Source of the DNA: Thamnaconus septentrionalis
Lineage: Eukaryota; Chordata; Actinopteri; Tetraodontiformes; Monacanthidae
DNA length: 64,000 nt
Assembly: GCA_009823395.1 (NCBI GenBank)
Contig: CM020512.1
Location: forward strand, 2,849,905 to 2,913,904
Reading direction: 5' to 3'
The first letter of the stretch is position 1. The number at the start of each line of letters is the position of its first letter. A program made the position numbers and the translations under genes. This document shows, piece after piece, positions 24,921-35,976 of the stretch. A model generated the notes under the pieces. That model was given only the letters and a program-made list of their open reading frames with translations. It made no database searches and was not told the origin of the DNA.

Positions 24921-25139
24921 GCTGGAATGGAGAGCGGAGAGGATTTGAGGCGTGGAGGGCTCATTGAGTGGCTTCTGAAGGGTGACAGTGGCTTACAATA
25001 GAGAGGGTACTCCTGTCGCATTGTGGTCCAAAGCCTAGCGCAGCATCCACCCCCACCAACCCATCCAACAACCCACCTCCCCCACCAAGCCCTCCATCCC
25101 CACCAAGATACTTGGCTTCAATCGTTCCTCTTTAGCTGT

Positions 25140-25490
25140 TTCACTGTGTGTCAAAGCAACAATCCCCAGCAGACTTCTCCTGGGCCTTTTTCCAAGGAAT
25201 GAAGGACACGATAGATAACAATAGAAGAAAGACCAGGGGGTTCAAGGGTTCTGACCGGATTCCCTTAATGAACCGTTTCAGGGACATGAACGGCAAGTAT
25301 GGAGAACTGAGGCACGAGCTGTGTAATAAATTGAAAGGAAAAAAAATATCATATCTCCGGCTCCCAGAGGCCTTAACTCGCGAGTTAAAGAAGCGTAAAA
25401 ATTGGCCGCCTGAATGCTTTGCTTGCCGTGCACATTTTCCCCCTCTCAGAGCAAAGTGTCATTCAAAATATAGACAGGCTTAGTCAGCCA
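25140..25490. promoter_or_regulatory. Complex repeat-free block, candidate conserved non-coding element
   Basis: A 111-codon plus-strand frame crosses this block (25148-25483), but its product matches no domain I know. The sequence has few simple repeats and holds ggccttaactcgcgagttaa, containing the 12-bp palindrome TAACTCGCGAGT plus flanking pairs. Complexity could reflect constraint on non-coding DNA. Coding is less likely. Confidence 0.22.
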
Positions 25491-25559
25491 TCTTAATCCC
25501 TCCGCCCTGTCCATCTCATGCTCACTCAATCCATCCCGACCCCACACACTCTCACTCTT

Positions 25560-25596
25560 TTACACACACGCATGCAAACACACACACACACACTCA
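25560..25596. repeat. Interrupted (CA)n microsatellite
   Basis: CA runs with GCATG and AAA interruptions. Confidence 0.88.
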
Positions 25597-26204
25597 CCAG
25601 TCCTGTCCCTCCCACGCCATGCGCCTCGAGCGAGGAGAAAAGCTCGGAGTGCAGAGAAGCTCTGTTAGAAGGCTGTACGGAGTGAGATTTGGGAGTTTGT
25701 AAAGGTCAGTGCAGACTTTGTTCAATCTGAGGGGTTTATCTCAGCAACAGCATGGCAGGACAATGGGACCACTTGCCGCGCAACAGAAACCCAAGCTGTG
25801 GCAGCTAAATTACTTCACTGATAAGGCCGAATTAGAAGCATTGGGACCCAAGAGGCCAGTGGTGGTGGTGGAGGAGGAAGGGAGGAGAGAGGTGGGCAAG
25901 GTACACACACGGAGAAACAGGAAAGGAGGGCGAAAAAAGAGAACTTCAGTCTTCTAAAAACAATATTCTATCCTAAATCTCTTATAAAAATAGACTTGGA
26001 CTTGATTGTGTAGGATGCTCAAAAAGACACGATGCGTCTTATTTAAATGTAAGAAAAGAGACTTTGGTCGGTGTAAGTTAAAATGCACAAACACATGTCC
26101 AAGTGTGTAGGAAAAAAGGCATAAGGACCAAATGGAAGGAGAAAAAAATCAAGCATAGAAGCGGCGTAAACAGAGAATGTGATGGTGAGGACAGGAAGAA
26201 GAGA

Positions 26205-26239
<35 letters not shown>
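26205..26239. repeat. (GA)n microsatellite
   Basis: A GA tract with one GGGA start. Confidence 0.94.
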
Positions 26240-26242
<3 letters not shown>

Positions 26243-26417
26243 TGACAAACCGCTTGACTTATTTATTTCCAGTGTGATTGCTGAGATACTTCCACACTGA
26301 ACGCCTTGGACAGCCAGAATCAAATATCTGGCCCTCTCTCCCGTGTAAAGAAGGTCTGCCTCCATACACTCACAGTTACTTGGAACGCTCACCCAGAATA
26401 GCATTGTGACTTGTTGG

Positions 26418-26435
26418 CCAGCAGAGGGGAGCAGG
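26418..26435 (+). promoter_or_regulatory. CTCF-like word
   Basis: CCAGCAGAGGGGAGCAGG fits the CTCF core apart from one position (G for C after AGAGGG). It is a weak single-site candidate. Confidence 0.2.
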
Positions 26436-28353
26436 CTTTGTCACCAGAAACACTCAGTACCATTTCAGTAAGTGGAAAGAAAGATGCATGTCACCACAAA
26501 ACATCCAGGTTTTTTTTTGGGAACATGGGCATCCTTCCATTTTTGATAACTAGACTCAGCAATAAAAAATAGAAGGAAATACAGTTTCATTTCAATACTA
26601 AATAATATCATATCGGTGTAATGCCACACAATAAGTATATAATCTCACGGACAAATGGCTTTAGAACTCTATTACAAATGTTTCATTGTGTGCATGTCAC
26701 GTCAGCAGACTCTAACCTAGCAATGCCTTTGTTCTTTGGCTAGGTGTCCTTTCTGAACCACATGTACAGTATTTTAAGGCAGAAATTCTTTGAGGTGCCG
26801 GGCAGCACACTGGGTACCGCTGTGTACCAGCTGCACTTGCATCGCCTTATTTCAGAGAGACTGCTGTGGAGCAGGATCATGTGATGGTGGGTATGATGAC
26901 TGAACTGACCGAAATAAATATTTATTTCATTTATTTCCAAAGACACCAAACAAGCAAACAGGCTTTTGTGTAAAGTAAAGTACAGGTAGTATTAGTAGAG
27001 TAAATTGTGCTGATATCTATTAACAAGAAATCAATTCTTAATTTTTGGTGTCACCAAGGTCAATTTTCATAAGAAAAGTCAAAAGCCAAAATTATCACAA
27101 ATATAAATAAATTACAAAGGACACATATTCTAATGTTATCTTTGTTGATTACAATGCTTTATACACCATGCAGAGAAGCGTTATCTGCAATGATTAAGTA
27201 TCAGTGTTACTGTCGCAGTGACTCGGGGGGAGAATAATGCAAACAAACATGACTGAGGCAGTGACATCTCATTCAAGGAACATGTGTGGGAAACATGTGT
27301 TTAACGGTTATTCGTCATCTTGAGACAGGCATTCGTACCAAATTAGGATTTGACATCAAACTGCTGGTGAGACCTTGTTTTAGCAGGGGAAATATGACAG
27401 ATTTACGGTTACAGTGGAGGGTGAGAGCCGGTGCATGAATGATTGAAGACAGAGATGTGGATGTGCGCTTGCGTTTTGATGTCTGCATGAAACTTGCAGT
27501 TTCAGAGCAGAATCTCAGCGACAACAGTGGATAGAATAAGCAATAAATTAGTAGATAAATAAAAAAATGAATAAATAAATGTGATTTCAAAGGAAACTTT
27601 TCAAAGTACAAACTACTCATAACTGTTTTTAGTTGGAATGTGGTCGTGTTTAGCCCTTCATTCTGCCCTCCTGATCTGAAAGAGGAGGACTGTGTAGTTC
27701 ATGATACGGCTGTACAAACAGTTTGTGCATCCACTAGCAGGAAATAAATCAATATCACAGAACCTGAATTCATTTCAAAACACTGGACTCATTTCTGTAC
27801 AACTGACAATAGCTGGTCGGAAGCATATCGAGGCCCTCTCTGCTTTCTGTCGGCACTTTATTTGATTTAGACAAACAGTCCCTAGATCTAATCAAAATTA
27901 ATTCACAGCTCCAGACATTGTTTTGCTTCCTCCTGGGTCCACTTCACATATAGACGGCACTCAGACTACAAGGACTGTGAGGAGTTAATTCATGAAAAAA
28001 AAAAAAAAAAAAGGCCAAGTATTTCTGCAACCAGGGCGTCCGGCCTGTGTTGCGTATGCGATTACGGAAAATGGCAAGCACAACAACCACGGGAACCTGA
28101 TTAAAAGGCCACCACCTCCTGCTTGACACAGAAATATTAAGCAGCACACAGGGATTAAGATTTAAGGTGAGGGGAGGATAAAGAAGAAGTGAAGAAAGTG
28201 AAGCGATCGGTAACTTTTGGACTTTTATTTGCTGAAAGATGTAAAAGTCTTGCACTTATTTAGGCAACATAACATAAAAAAACAAAGGTTTGGATATACT
28301 GGGCCCTCAGTTCATTACTAATTCGTAAATATCAGCCAAGCAGTTAGTGTGTG

Positions 28354-28356
<3 letters not shown>
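26436..28356. other. Non-coding intron stretch, AT-rich
   Basis: Mostly AT-rich unique-looking sequence with poly-A at 27994-28011. No gene, RNA or recognised mobile element was seen. Confidence 0.45.

Positions 28357-28387
<31 letters not shown>
28357..28387. repeat. (GT)n microsatellite
   Basis: A GT tract of about 31 bp. Confidence 0.95.
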
Positions 28388-28388
<1 letters not shown>

Positions 28389-28849
28389 AATAGCATAAAT
28401 CTAATCACCTACATAAACAGCATTTGACAAATGTCATCATCTTCCACTGCGGGGAAAGAGCACCGTCATTGTCTGCTGCTGCCCCGAGGCCTCAACTGAT
28501 GGGACTATTCATCAGGGCAGTGACAGACGACGGGGGTCCCACTAGACCCCTGAGTGAAAGGGGAGACAAGGAGGGGGGGATTGGACAGGGCTTACCTGTG
28601 CATCCTGCCGCAGAGGATGGGCCCGTGTTAAGGTTTTTTTTTTTTTTTTTTTTTTCCTTAAATTAATGTTTAAAGCGCTTCTGCGCGCATGAACCCGAGG
28701 CAATAAAGGACAGCTTTGTGGTGGGGATGAGTGAGGAGACTGTGGGGGGCTATTCAGGCGCACAAGAAGCTCCATTGAGAATGGCCTGGCTGGAGTGGCT
28801 GAGGTTTGGAAACCAATGACCAAGTAATAACAGCCTGAAATCCCAGGGA

Positions 28850-29100
28850 CAATATTTGTCGAGTTTGACTCACTTCAAAGATGGATGACTTTGTCCCAGC
28901 GCGAGGCGTCGGGAGCCCGAGCGCCGCGGATTAATTTATTAACTAATTAACAGATGTTGGTAAGGAGTTATGAACAAATGATAAGGTATCAGGCTTCTAA
29001 TCAAAGCTGACACTTAATTTGCTGCCCTGCTTCCTGGTTATCAATTACTGTGTTCATTGGAGCTAATTGACAGTGGTTTGCGCTGGGACACAGGAGGTTT
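28850..29100. promoter_or_regulatory. Strong candidate enhancer: dense homeodomain-word cluster
   Basis: A repeat-free block with gattaatttattaactaat (28929-28947) including TAATTA at 28944-28949, then cttctaatcaaagctgac, cacttaatttgc, tatcaattactg and gagctaattgacag. At least six ATTA/TAAT cores occur in about 150 bp beside a GC-rich shoulder (gcgaggcgtcgggagcccga). This is typical of deeply conserved vertebrate non-coding elements. Alignment was not possible here. Confidence 0.4.
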
Positions 29101-29114
29101 TTCTTTAACAGCTT

Positions 29115-29151
29115 TGGCTAAGAAAAAAAAAAACAAAAAAAAAAAAAAAAA
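29115..29151. repeat. Poly-A tract
   Basis: Two A runs split by a C, ending at a GCTAGC. It could be the tail of a retroposed element, but no body was recognised upstream. Confidence 0.8.
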
Positions 29152-30221
29152 GCTAGCGCTGCTGTGGTGTTTCTGGGGGCAACGGAGACCATATGTTTAA
29201 TATTAGATGGAATCTGTTCCACTGGAGTGCTCCGAAAGCTGGGAAAATTGGATTAAATTGGCTAATGGCATGTTTAAAACCTACATAAAATGAACGTGAA
29301 TGGAAGATATTACAGCACGCAGGCCTGAGGCTTGTGGTGTTACGCTCTCTCTCCGGTGCTTTTACTTTGTGTGTAAACTTTGGGTTTCTGTCAAAATCAA
29401 ATAACGATGACCAAAAAAAAAGAAAAAAGAAAAAGCGCGCTGTTGGTCAACACTGTTATTAGAGACCGCAGGGTCGTCATCCTTTTGCAGCGATGTGGAA
29501 GCATGGGAAAGCCCTTGCGTTGAATTTCAGAACTACTAACAGCACTCAGGTACAATCAGGAACAGTTTTGCCATCCCAACCTGCATTGCTGACGTTGGTG
29601 GCTAAATATTATATCCAAATAATGGATATATTTGGCAAATTGTGAGCCTAATTTGCTCTAATTCCTGCTATTTTGTGGCCGTACACTTAGTTCATGTGTC
29701 AATAAATACGCTTTTTTTTTTTCCCAGTCTGTGGATGGTTGGAGGGCCAGGTACCAGTATAACCTCCACAACTGCAGCTCTTCTCTTTGCACGGCCTTTA
29801 AATACACAGAACCGTTTGATCAATGTAAGGCTAGGGGGAGGTGAAATGTCAAAGGTTGAGTGTTTTTTTGCTTTGGTTTTTTTCATGGTATAGAGAAGTA
29901 CTCCTAATTCAGGACCAGCTCATCAGTGCGCTGCCCTGATTTGACTACTAAAAGACATGATAATGACCCCATTCACATGGAGGGCTTCACCCGTGCAGCT
30001 CCACGGCCTGCCTGCACTGCAGGGGTCTCGGCTTAACCAGAGCTAATGTTAGGCCTGTATGTTGCTGAGAAAGATTAGGAAAAAAAAGACGATGTGCAGA
30101 TGGATTCCGGTGTTATGGTTTAGCGAACGCACACCCCGTCTGACCTTAACCGGCACTTATAATTAAAGCCACGGAATACGACTGCCGCTGTGAGAGCACG
30201 TTAGTTCAATCAGCCGGGAAA

Positions 30222-30224
<3 letters not shown>
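29152..30224. other. Non-coding intron stretch
   Basis: Mixed sequence. It includes a small TATATCC/GGATATA inverted repeat near 29609-29629. No gene was recognised. Confidence 0.4.

Positions 30225-30260
<36 letters not shown>
30225..30260. repeat. (CT)n microsatellite
   Basis: A CT tract of about 36 bp, all-pyrimidine. Confidence 0.95.
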
Positions 30261-30263
<3 letters not shown>

Positions 30264-30699
30264 TCCCTCAGTGTGTCAGCCTCTCTCTTTGTTGCTCACC
30301 CTCGTACTTCCCATTCACTCTGTGTGATTTCCCTGCGCCGCCGGTCCCCATGGCGTTTTTGGGCCCCTATCGTTCTCGTACCAGCCACCTTAAGGGCCAA
30401 GAAACATCCAGATAAGATTCGTGTTCCTTTGAACGACAAACAGACCAGACAAGTTCCAAGCTGCACCTCGAACGCGCCAAAGGTATATCTCGCGGCGCAA
30501 GAACTTGGCCATCTGCCCTTCTCAGGGGAGAAAAAAAACCCCACACACACAAAAGGGGAGCAAACACTTGGAGAGGCGAGAGGTGGGTCAGGACAGATAA
30601 GTGTCATAAGGGTGCGCCGGGACTTCTTCGCACCAAAGTTCAGAGACGAGGACGTTAGCAAGCGGCTTAGCTATTAAGGCGGAGTACAAAGGCAGTGCG

Positions 30700-30870
30700 A
30701 CGGCGTGGTGAAAAGGCCGCTGTCAAGCTCGAGATTAATTGAGTGACAGAGGGGCGAGGGAGATGCATAATGCACGGACCGGATTGTATCTGTCACGTAG
30801 GACGCTTGGCGACATGAGAGTGCCCGCCAGATGTCTTAGCCTATCACTAAGTCAATAGCAAGGCAAACAG
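30700..30870. promoter_or_regulatory. Candidate conserved non-coding element
   Basis: Repeat-free, with gagattaattgagtgaca, gatgcataatgcacgg and ctgtcacgtaggac. Homeodomain and octamer-like words sit in balanced sequence. Assignment is by texture only. Confidence 0.3.
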
Positions 30871-33295
30871 AAGAGCTAGCATACTTCTGACTCTTTCCAC
30901 ACATCGCTGAATGAATGATACTGATATGGAAAATCACCCCACAAAGAGTAAACAGAGAAGGAATGAGGGACTTAGACAAAAGGGAGTTTGCCCGCAACAA
31001 AGTCATCCCAAGGTCTGTTGCAGCAAAGGAGACAAACGCAGCAGCAGGGCTAGCATACGTTATTTCATACCCTCCCCCAATTTAGTTTTTGAATGAAAAC
31101 ATTTGCGGTCCCCTTTTCTAAACAGACCACATAGCTGCACATCCCTGGAATCAAAATGAATGCACGCACGGCCCCAATATTATTCCACAGATTACGTTCC
31201 GAAAATGTTTTTCTATGTATCAAATCCGCAGAGTGACGGTGGGAGTTTGCGGGAACCGGTGTTAGCATGAAAGCTATCAAACGAACCACCGCATCCACCT
31301 CGTCCCGCCACACTCGACGTGCCCGACTGCCTTTTCAAGTCGGAACCTTGTGAGACAGCAAACACTCAACGGGGGGGGAGAACAAAAGACAAACCTCACA
31401 GGGGCGAGTTTGGAAATCACCGATTCATAGAGGCAAAGGTAACGCCCGATGGTCACGGGGTGAGAAGTGAGAGTAAACACCATTACCGTGTGAGCTTAGC
31501 CTTACTATCTGTGTTTGCCTCGCAGGGTGAATGAACAGAGAAGAAGTCGAGCGGGTTCATTTTCTCGCTAAAGGTCGAAGCCATTATTGCAGGAAATATT
31601 TACTGTCACTCAAATGCTCGAGGAGTTTTTTTAAAATTATTATTAAACCTGCCGTTTGTTCCTCCCAACGTGCTTCGCTTCCCCCCGCAAAAGCGTGTTG
31701 ATTTTTTTTCCCCGCGACCAGGCACCACACCTGGATCGGCCGGAGTTCATTCAACGGCGGAGGTAGAGTACAAAGCCTCCCCCCCCCAGGCCGTTGTACG
31801 CTGACACGACTTCATCATCAACGGACAAGTCGAGTCAATATAGCGGCAAGATAATAGCGGCAGTCAGCCTGACAGTAGATCCTCGCAGCAGACTCTCAGA
31901 GGGCCTTGGCCACTCCGGCCGCCGAGGCCGGCCCGGATTTCCTGAGGCACTGCTAGCCCTTCACACACTCACACACTCTCACACACACGCACTCACACAC
32001 ACTAGAGGAGAGACGCACGCGCACATGCAGGCCAACCCGGGGTCCTAGCGTTCTATCATGTTGCGCTAAAGGGAGAGCGTAATGGTTTTTAAATGGATGA
32101 CTCGTCGGCGGCCCTGCGAGGGCGTCTGAGACAGAAGAGAATGGCCGATGGCCCGCAGCGAGGCGGCTCTTAGATTGAGCTGTCCGTCTCGCTGAAATGA
32201 GTCTGAGTTAACACCTCTCCTTCTCCCCCGGTGCCGGCGGACAGACAATAGTAAAGCTTCCTCTCTCCTCCTTTCCTCCCCCTTGCTCGCTCATGCTCCC
32301 TCCCTCCCTCGAGTGTCTGTTTTTTTCAGTCCCTCCGCCGAGCTCCGCTTCCTCCCAGATATCCAAAGAACACAACAGCGTCCGCCATGTGATTGTTAAA
32401 GCAGTTTGGCTGCGGCGGTTAGACCACGGTGCACGCAAAGCCAGCGTAATGAGTTATTGTCAGTCTTAAGTCTTTGGGAGAGAGAGAGAAAAAAAAAAAA
32501 ACAACCGCACAAAAATGCAGCCGCTTGTTGTAACACTGTGTCAGAGGGAGTCAAACTGTATCGCTGCAAAGGGCAGATCAGTCAAAGCCGTCGAATGGAT
32601 ATGAGTGTTTAGCAATTTATTCTCAGTCGGTTTAGCCCATTTACGACTGAGTGCGATTGAGGCCAAAACTGCAGTGAAAACAATATCGATGTTAAAGCTG
32701 CCAACATTACAACCTCCTGCCCCCCTCACCTCCCACCCACCACCACCACCTTCTGATCTTTGTTTTTCCATCCTCCACTCTAGCGGAGCAGACCTGCACA
32801 ATTGAGAGACCCGCAGAAAATGTGCAGATCCTGAGAAAAGTATATGTGGCCCCTGGGTTTACGAAAAAAAAAAAAAAAAAAAAGTTTTTAACTTCCTGCC
32901 TAAAATGGTACACAAAAAGGCGACTTCCTGCTGAGGCGGACCCGTCACCTGGCAGGGGGCTGTTGCCACTACCACAGGTTGATGTTTTCAGAAAAACTGG
33001 AGTAAAGGATTTTCCTTTGTCGCCTGGCTGGAGACTCAGGCTACTGTCGTACTTGTTGGTTTAGAGAGACTTTAGCAGCTCAAGGACCATTGAAAACCCC
33101 CACTGGATGTCACAAAAGAATATTAGAATGAGGCAGAAGGAGAAGCAAGCGATTCATTACAAAGTAGAAGCACATTTGGGCTAATAGCAGATAACTAAAT
33201 TCACCTCTTAATCCAATTTTGTCTTCCTACCGCAAATGAGCGAGACATTAGAGGCCCAGGTTAGATATGATCACATTTACACCGCAGAGCACTCT
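30871..33295. other. Non-coding intron stretch
   Basis: Moderately GC-rich from 31700 to 32360. Short broken CA repeats lie at about 31961-32000, poly-A at 32488-32500 and 32863-32883, and a CCACC-rich run at 32733-32750. No gene was recognised. Confidence 0.4.
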
Positions 33296-33333
33296 GATGA
33301 CTTCATTTATTACAGATGACCTCACTTATTATC
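33296..33333. repeat. 19-bp tandem dimer
   Basis: 33296-33314 (gatgacttcatttattaca) is followed immediately by 33315-33333 (gatgacctcacttattatc), 15 of 19 bases identical. Each copy carries a TGAC(T/C)TCA word resembling a CRE/AP-1 or nuclear-receptor half site. Confidence 0.7.
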
Positions 33334-35478
33334 TCTCATAACACATTCCCCTGTTTTGGCAGCACACTGGTTTAGCACACACAGGCACACACACGGACAC
33401 ACAAGCGCACACACACACACCATTTCCACAGAGAGCGTTAGGTATTTAGGGCTTCTTACGCTGTGAGAAAAACGTTTCCTGCATCTTCCTGTCTTACTTT
33501 CCCCATTAATCCTTGTTCCTCTGCTGTAGCTCCCTCGCCTGTCTATTTGTCTAAGACCACAGTAGATGAGCAGAGGGCTGAATGTTGAAAAGAGGCAGAA
33601 AGAGGGTGTACGCGACTCCCGGGGGAGTCTGTTGATCACTATCAACTGGCTGGCTGTTATGACTGTCTGTGATAAGAGCCTGGGAGAGGAGAGCCTCTGA
33701 GGCTTTCAGACTGAAACCACACAGTTCTGGGCCTTTAAAAAAAAACAACATGGTTCCAAGTTGGACCAAGCCCTCCGAGGACAGGAGACATGCAGGATCG
33801 GTCGTTCGCTCTTTAAGGTCTGATGGGAAAACATCAGGAAAACGTATAAAGTTAGCAACTCTAGCATTAATTTGCACCTTAAAATTCTCAATTAAACTGC
33901 TGAAACACACAAAAGTAGGCAGTTCAATGGAAATGTGACTTTTAGGCGTATACTCTGCGACTTTGAATACTAGTACTTGTGAACTCGATTTATTGGAGGT
34001 GAGTCGGCCCTCTATTTTAGCGACCGCCAAGGAAATTCAAAATGTTAGCCTGAAAGTGTAGCTTGTGCAGATAGTGCGGGGAGTGTCATTTAAAATTCCT
34101 GCAATGTGTTGAGTCTCCTTTGTTTCCGACTGCTAGTCTGCCCCAGTGTCTCTGTGGGCACATGTGTGAATGCGTCTCTTCAGAGTTGGAACGCTCTTCA
34201 GGGCTAAAGCTGAGCTGATGAATATGTATCAGTCGGGGGTCTGAGGAGGGGGGAAAATATAAAGAAAAAAAGGAAGGAGGAGTGAAACAGGGAGAAAAAT
34301 GCAGCAGTTACATGGAGAGTGTAGCTCTTGGAGAGGCGCCCTAAATAGCGAGCAGTAATATGAACTTTAGAAGAATAACGTCCAGACTGGCACGCGGCCA
34401 CCGAGCGTGTGCCTGTGTGTGCTAATCGCTTGATCTGACAGTGGTTCAAAAGGAGAAAAGGCAAGCAGAGAAAAATTTGGTGGAAACGACCAATTCATTA
34501 GTCTCAGACTTTTCAGGAGATCCGGAGGGCTTCTATTCAACTCCAGTCATGGATTTGACCGTCAATAAGTCTCTCATGCTTGGAATTTCTTTTCAAGGAA
34601 AAGAAAAATTCTTCTGAAAGTCTTAGCTTTGATGGAAAAAAAGTGCATGTGTGAAAACTGTATCTTTGGAATTACTAATATTTAAAAAAAAATATTTCTG
34701 AAAAACCTTACAAAAATGGTTGCTGTTTGTTTCCATTTTCTGCACATCATCCCTTTTGTATCAGGATGTTAAACCTTAACGCTTCTATTCCCTATTACAC
34801 ACGAGTGTAATATTAGAGCCTGCGAACGGCTGGGCCTCTGCAGAAATGAAGAGCCGGCGAGTCGGCGAAATGAAAAGCAGGCCGACGTATCTCATCTCTG
34901 ATTGGACCCCGAGAGCGAAAGGAGGCGACGGGTCGCGCAAAGACAAAGACAGAGAGTGGGACTTATTTCTGTTTCCTCGCTAATGAGCCTGCTGAAGCCG
35001 TTTCAATATCCACCAATGTCATGTTTGAAATGAAAATTAATAGTTCAATATGCCGCCTCCGCATCGGGGCCGTGCCTCTTGCATTTCCATATCGGGTGGC
35101 GTGACCAAAGCAGCGCGCTTCGCTCGGACCGACGCCCAGAAAAGCTGATACCTCCGCTAATCAGGCGGATTTTTCCATCCAGCAACTGCAGCCGCCCCCT
35201 TCTTGGAAGTCTGGATGAGTGCGCTTTCTGCGTGTGCATGACCAGAGATGGGAGGAGGACGGTTGTGGGGTTGGGGGGGTTCAATCAGAGCGGGAATGAA
35301 AATGGAACGGCCGGCGTAGCTGACGAGACGCCTTCGATTTGGAGGCTTGACGGCCAGAAGCGCCCGGCGGGCTCTCTTACCCCCGTCAGGACCGTTTAAC
35401 GCACGAAGAAAAACTGGATGTTTTACAAGTGGAGAGGAGAGAGAAATCAGCAAACAAACTCAGAACGGAGGCCCGGTT
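33334..35478. other. Non-coding intron stretch next to the exon
   Basis: A broken CA tract at 33378-33421. An 8-bp hairpin ttcttttc/gaaaagaa occurs near 34590, and AT-rich 34660-34740. Sequence within 500 bp of the exon is GC-richer. No further exon was recognised. Confidence 0.45.
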
Positions 35479-35484
35479 GCCTAC
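35479..35484 (-). other. prdm16: splice donor of prdm16 exon 2
   Basis: On the minus strand the junction is TGG GAG|gtaggc, a reasonable GT donor falling exactly after a complete codon. It sits just after the FGWE motif, which also ends this exon in the human paralogues as I recall them. Confidence 0.8.
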
Positions 35485-35963
35485 CTCCCATCCAAAGGAG
35501 CCGTCTTTGACCCCGTGATGATGTGGCGAGCCGTCGAGGCCGAAGCTCTCGCCGGCACTGACGCGGCTCTTGGCCCAGACCCCCAGACCGGCGCCGGGCA
35601 CCGAGGACTCCCGCAGCTCCAGGTTGCCGGGGATGGGAATGTCGTCTGGAATGTAGACGGGCGCCTCGTAGGGCGAGCCCTCCTTGGGTGTGGTGAAGTC
35701 CTGCTCGTTGCTGCTGCTGTTGTTGCTGCTGGTGTGCAGGCGGTGCAGGTGGTGGCCGGCGTAGATGTGGGGGTGCAGCAGGTGGTGGTGGTGGTTGCTG
35801 CTGCTGTTCAGGGGTGAAGGGGTGGGGGAGGGCAGGGGGGACATGCTGACCAGGCCGTCCTCGCCGCCGTCGTCCTCCGGGCTGTCGGCGCCGCCGCTGC
35901 CTCCCGCTAGCGCGCACAGGTCGGCCTCTGAGTCGTACACACTGTCCACTGGCTCGCTGTCAT
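35485..35963 (-). CDS. prdm16: prdm16 internal coding exon (exon 2): N-terminal region and start of PR domain
   Basis: Seen: a 479-nt exon read on the minus strand, preceded by a pyrimidine-rich acceptor (tttgtcccctcag) and followed by gtaggc. It opens with two bases (AT) completing a codon begun in the previous exon, then has 159 codons ending in GAG, so the donor is in phase 0. In exon residues: an acidic start (1-38), MSPLP and SPTPSP (40-50), a Ser/Asn/His-rich linker (51-86), then TPKEGSPYEAPVYIPDDIP (91-109), LELRESSVPGAGLGVWAK (114-131) and a terminal FGWE (156-159). Family knowledge: the TPKEGSPY block and the ELRES.PGAGLG.W start of the PR domain are shared by PRDM16 and MECOM/PRDM3. 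YEAPVYIP, ESS.PGAGLGVWAK and an upstream MSP(I/L)P favour PRDM16, whereas MECOM has YKAPIYIP and GLGIWTK. PRDM16 is a nuclear zinc-finger regulator with a PR domain reported to methylate H3K9, active in brown-fat, blood stem-cell, craniofacial and heart development. This exon alone is not a functional domain. The open frame runs past the donor to 35386 but loses all similarity there, which supports the splice site. Confidence 0.9.
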
Positions 35964-35976
35964 CTGAGGGGACAAA
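35964..35976 (-). other. prdm16: splice acceptor of prdm16 exon 2
   Basis: On the minus strand the sequence reads tttgtcccctcag followed by the exon: a short pyrimidine tract and a consensus CAG. The two exon bases AT complete a split codon, so the upstream intron interrupts a codon after its first base. Confidence 0.8.

Noticed and set aside
35347..35817. 156-codon plus-strand frame rich in Val and Ala
   Set aside because: Antisense shadow of the same exon; no splice or domain support.
35447..35917. 156-codon minus-strand frame rich in Arg, Pro and His
   Set aside because: It overlaps the prdm16 exon in another frame and is a compositional shadow of it.
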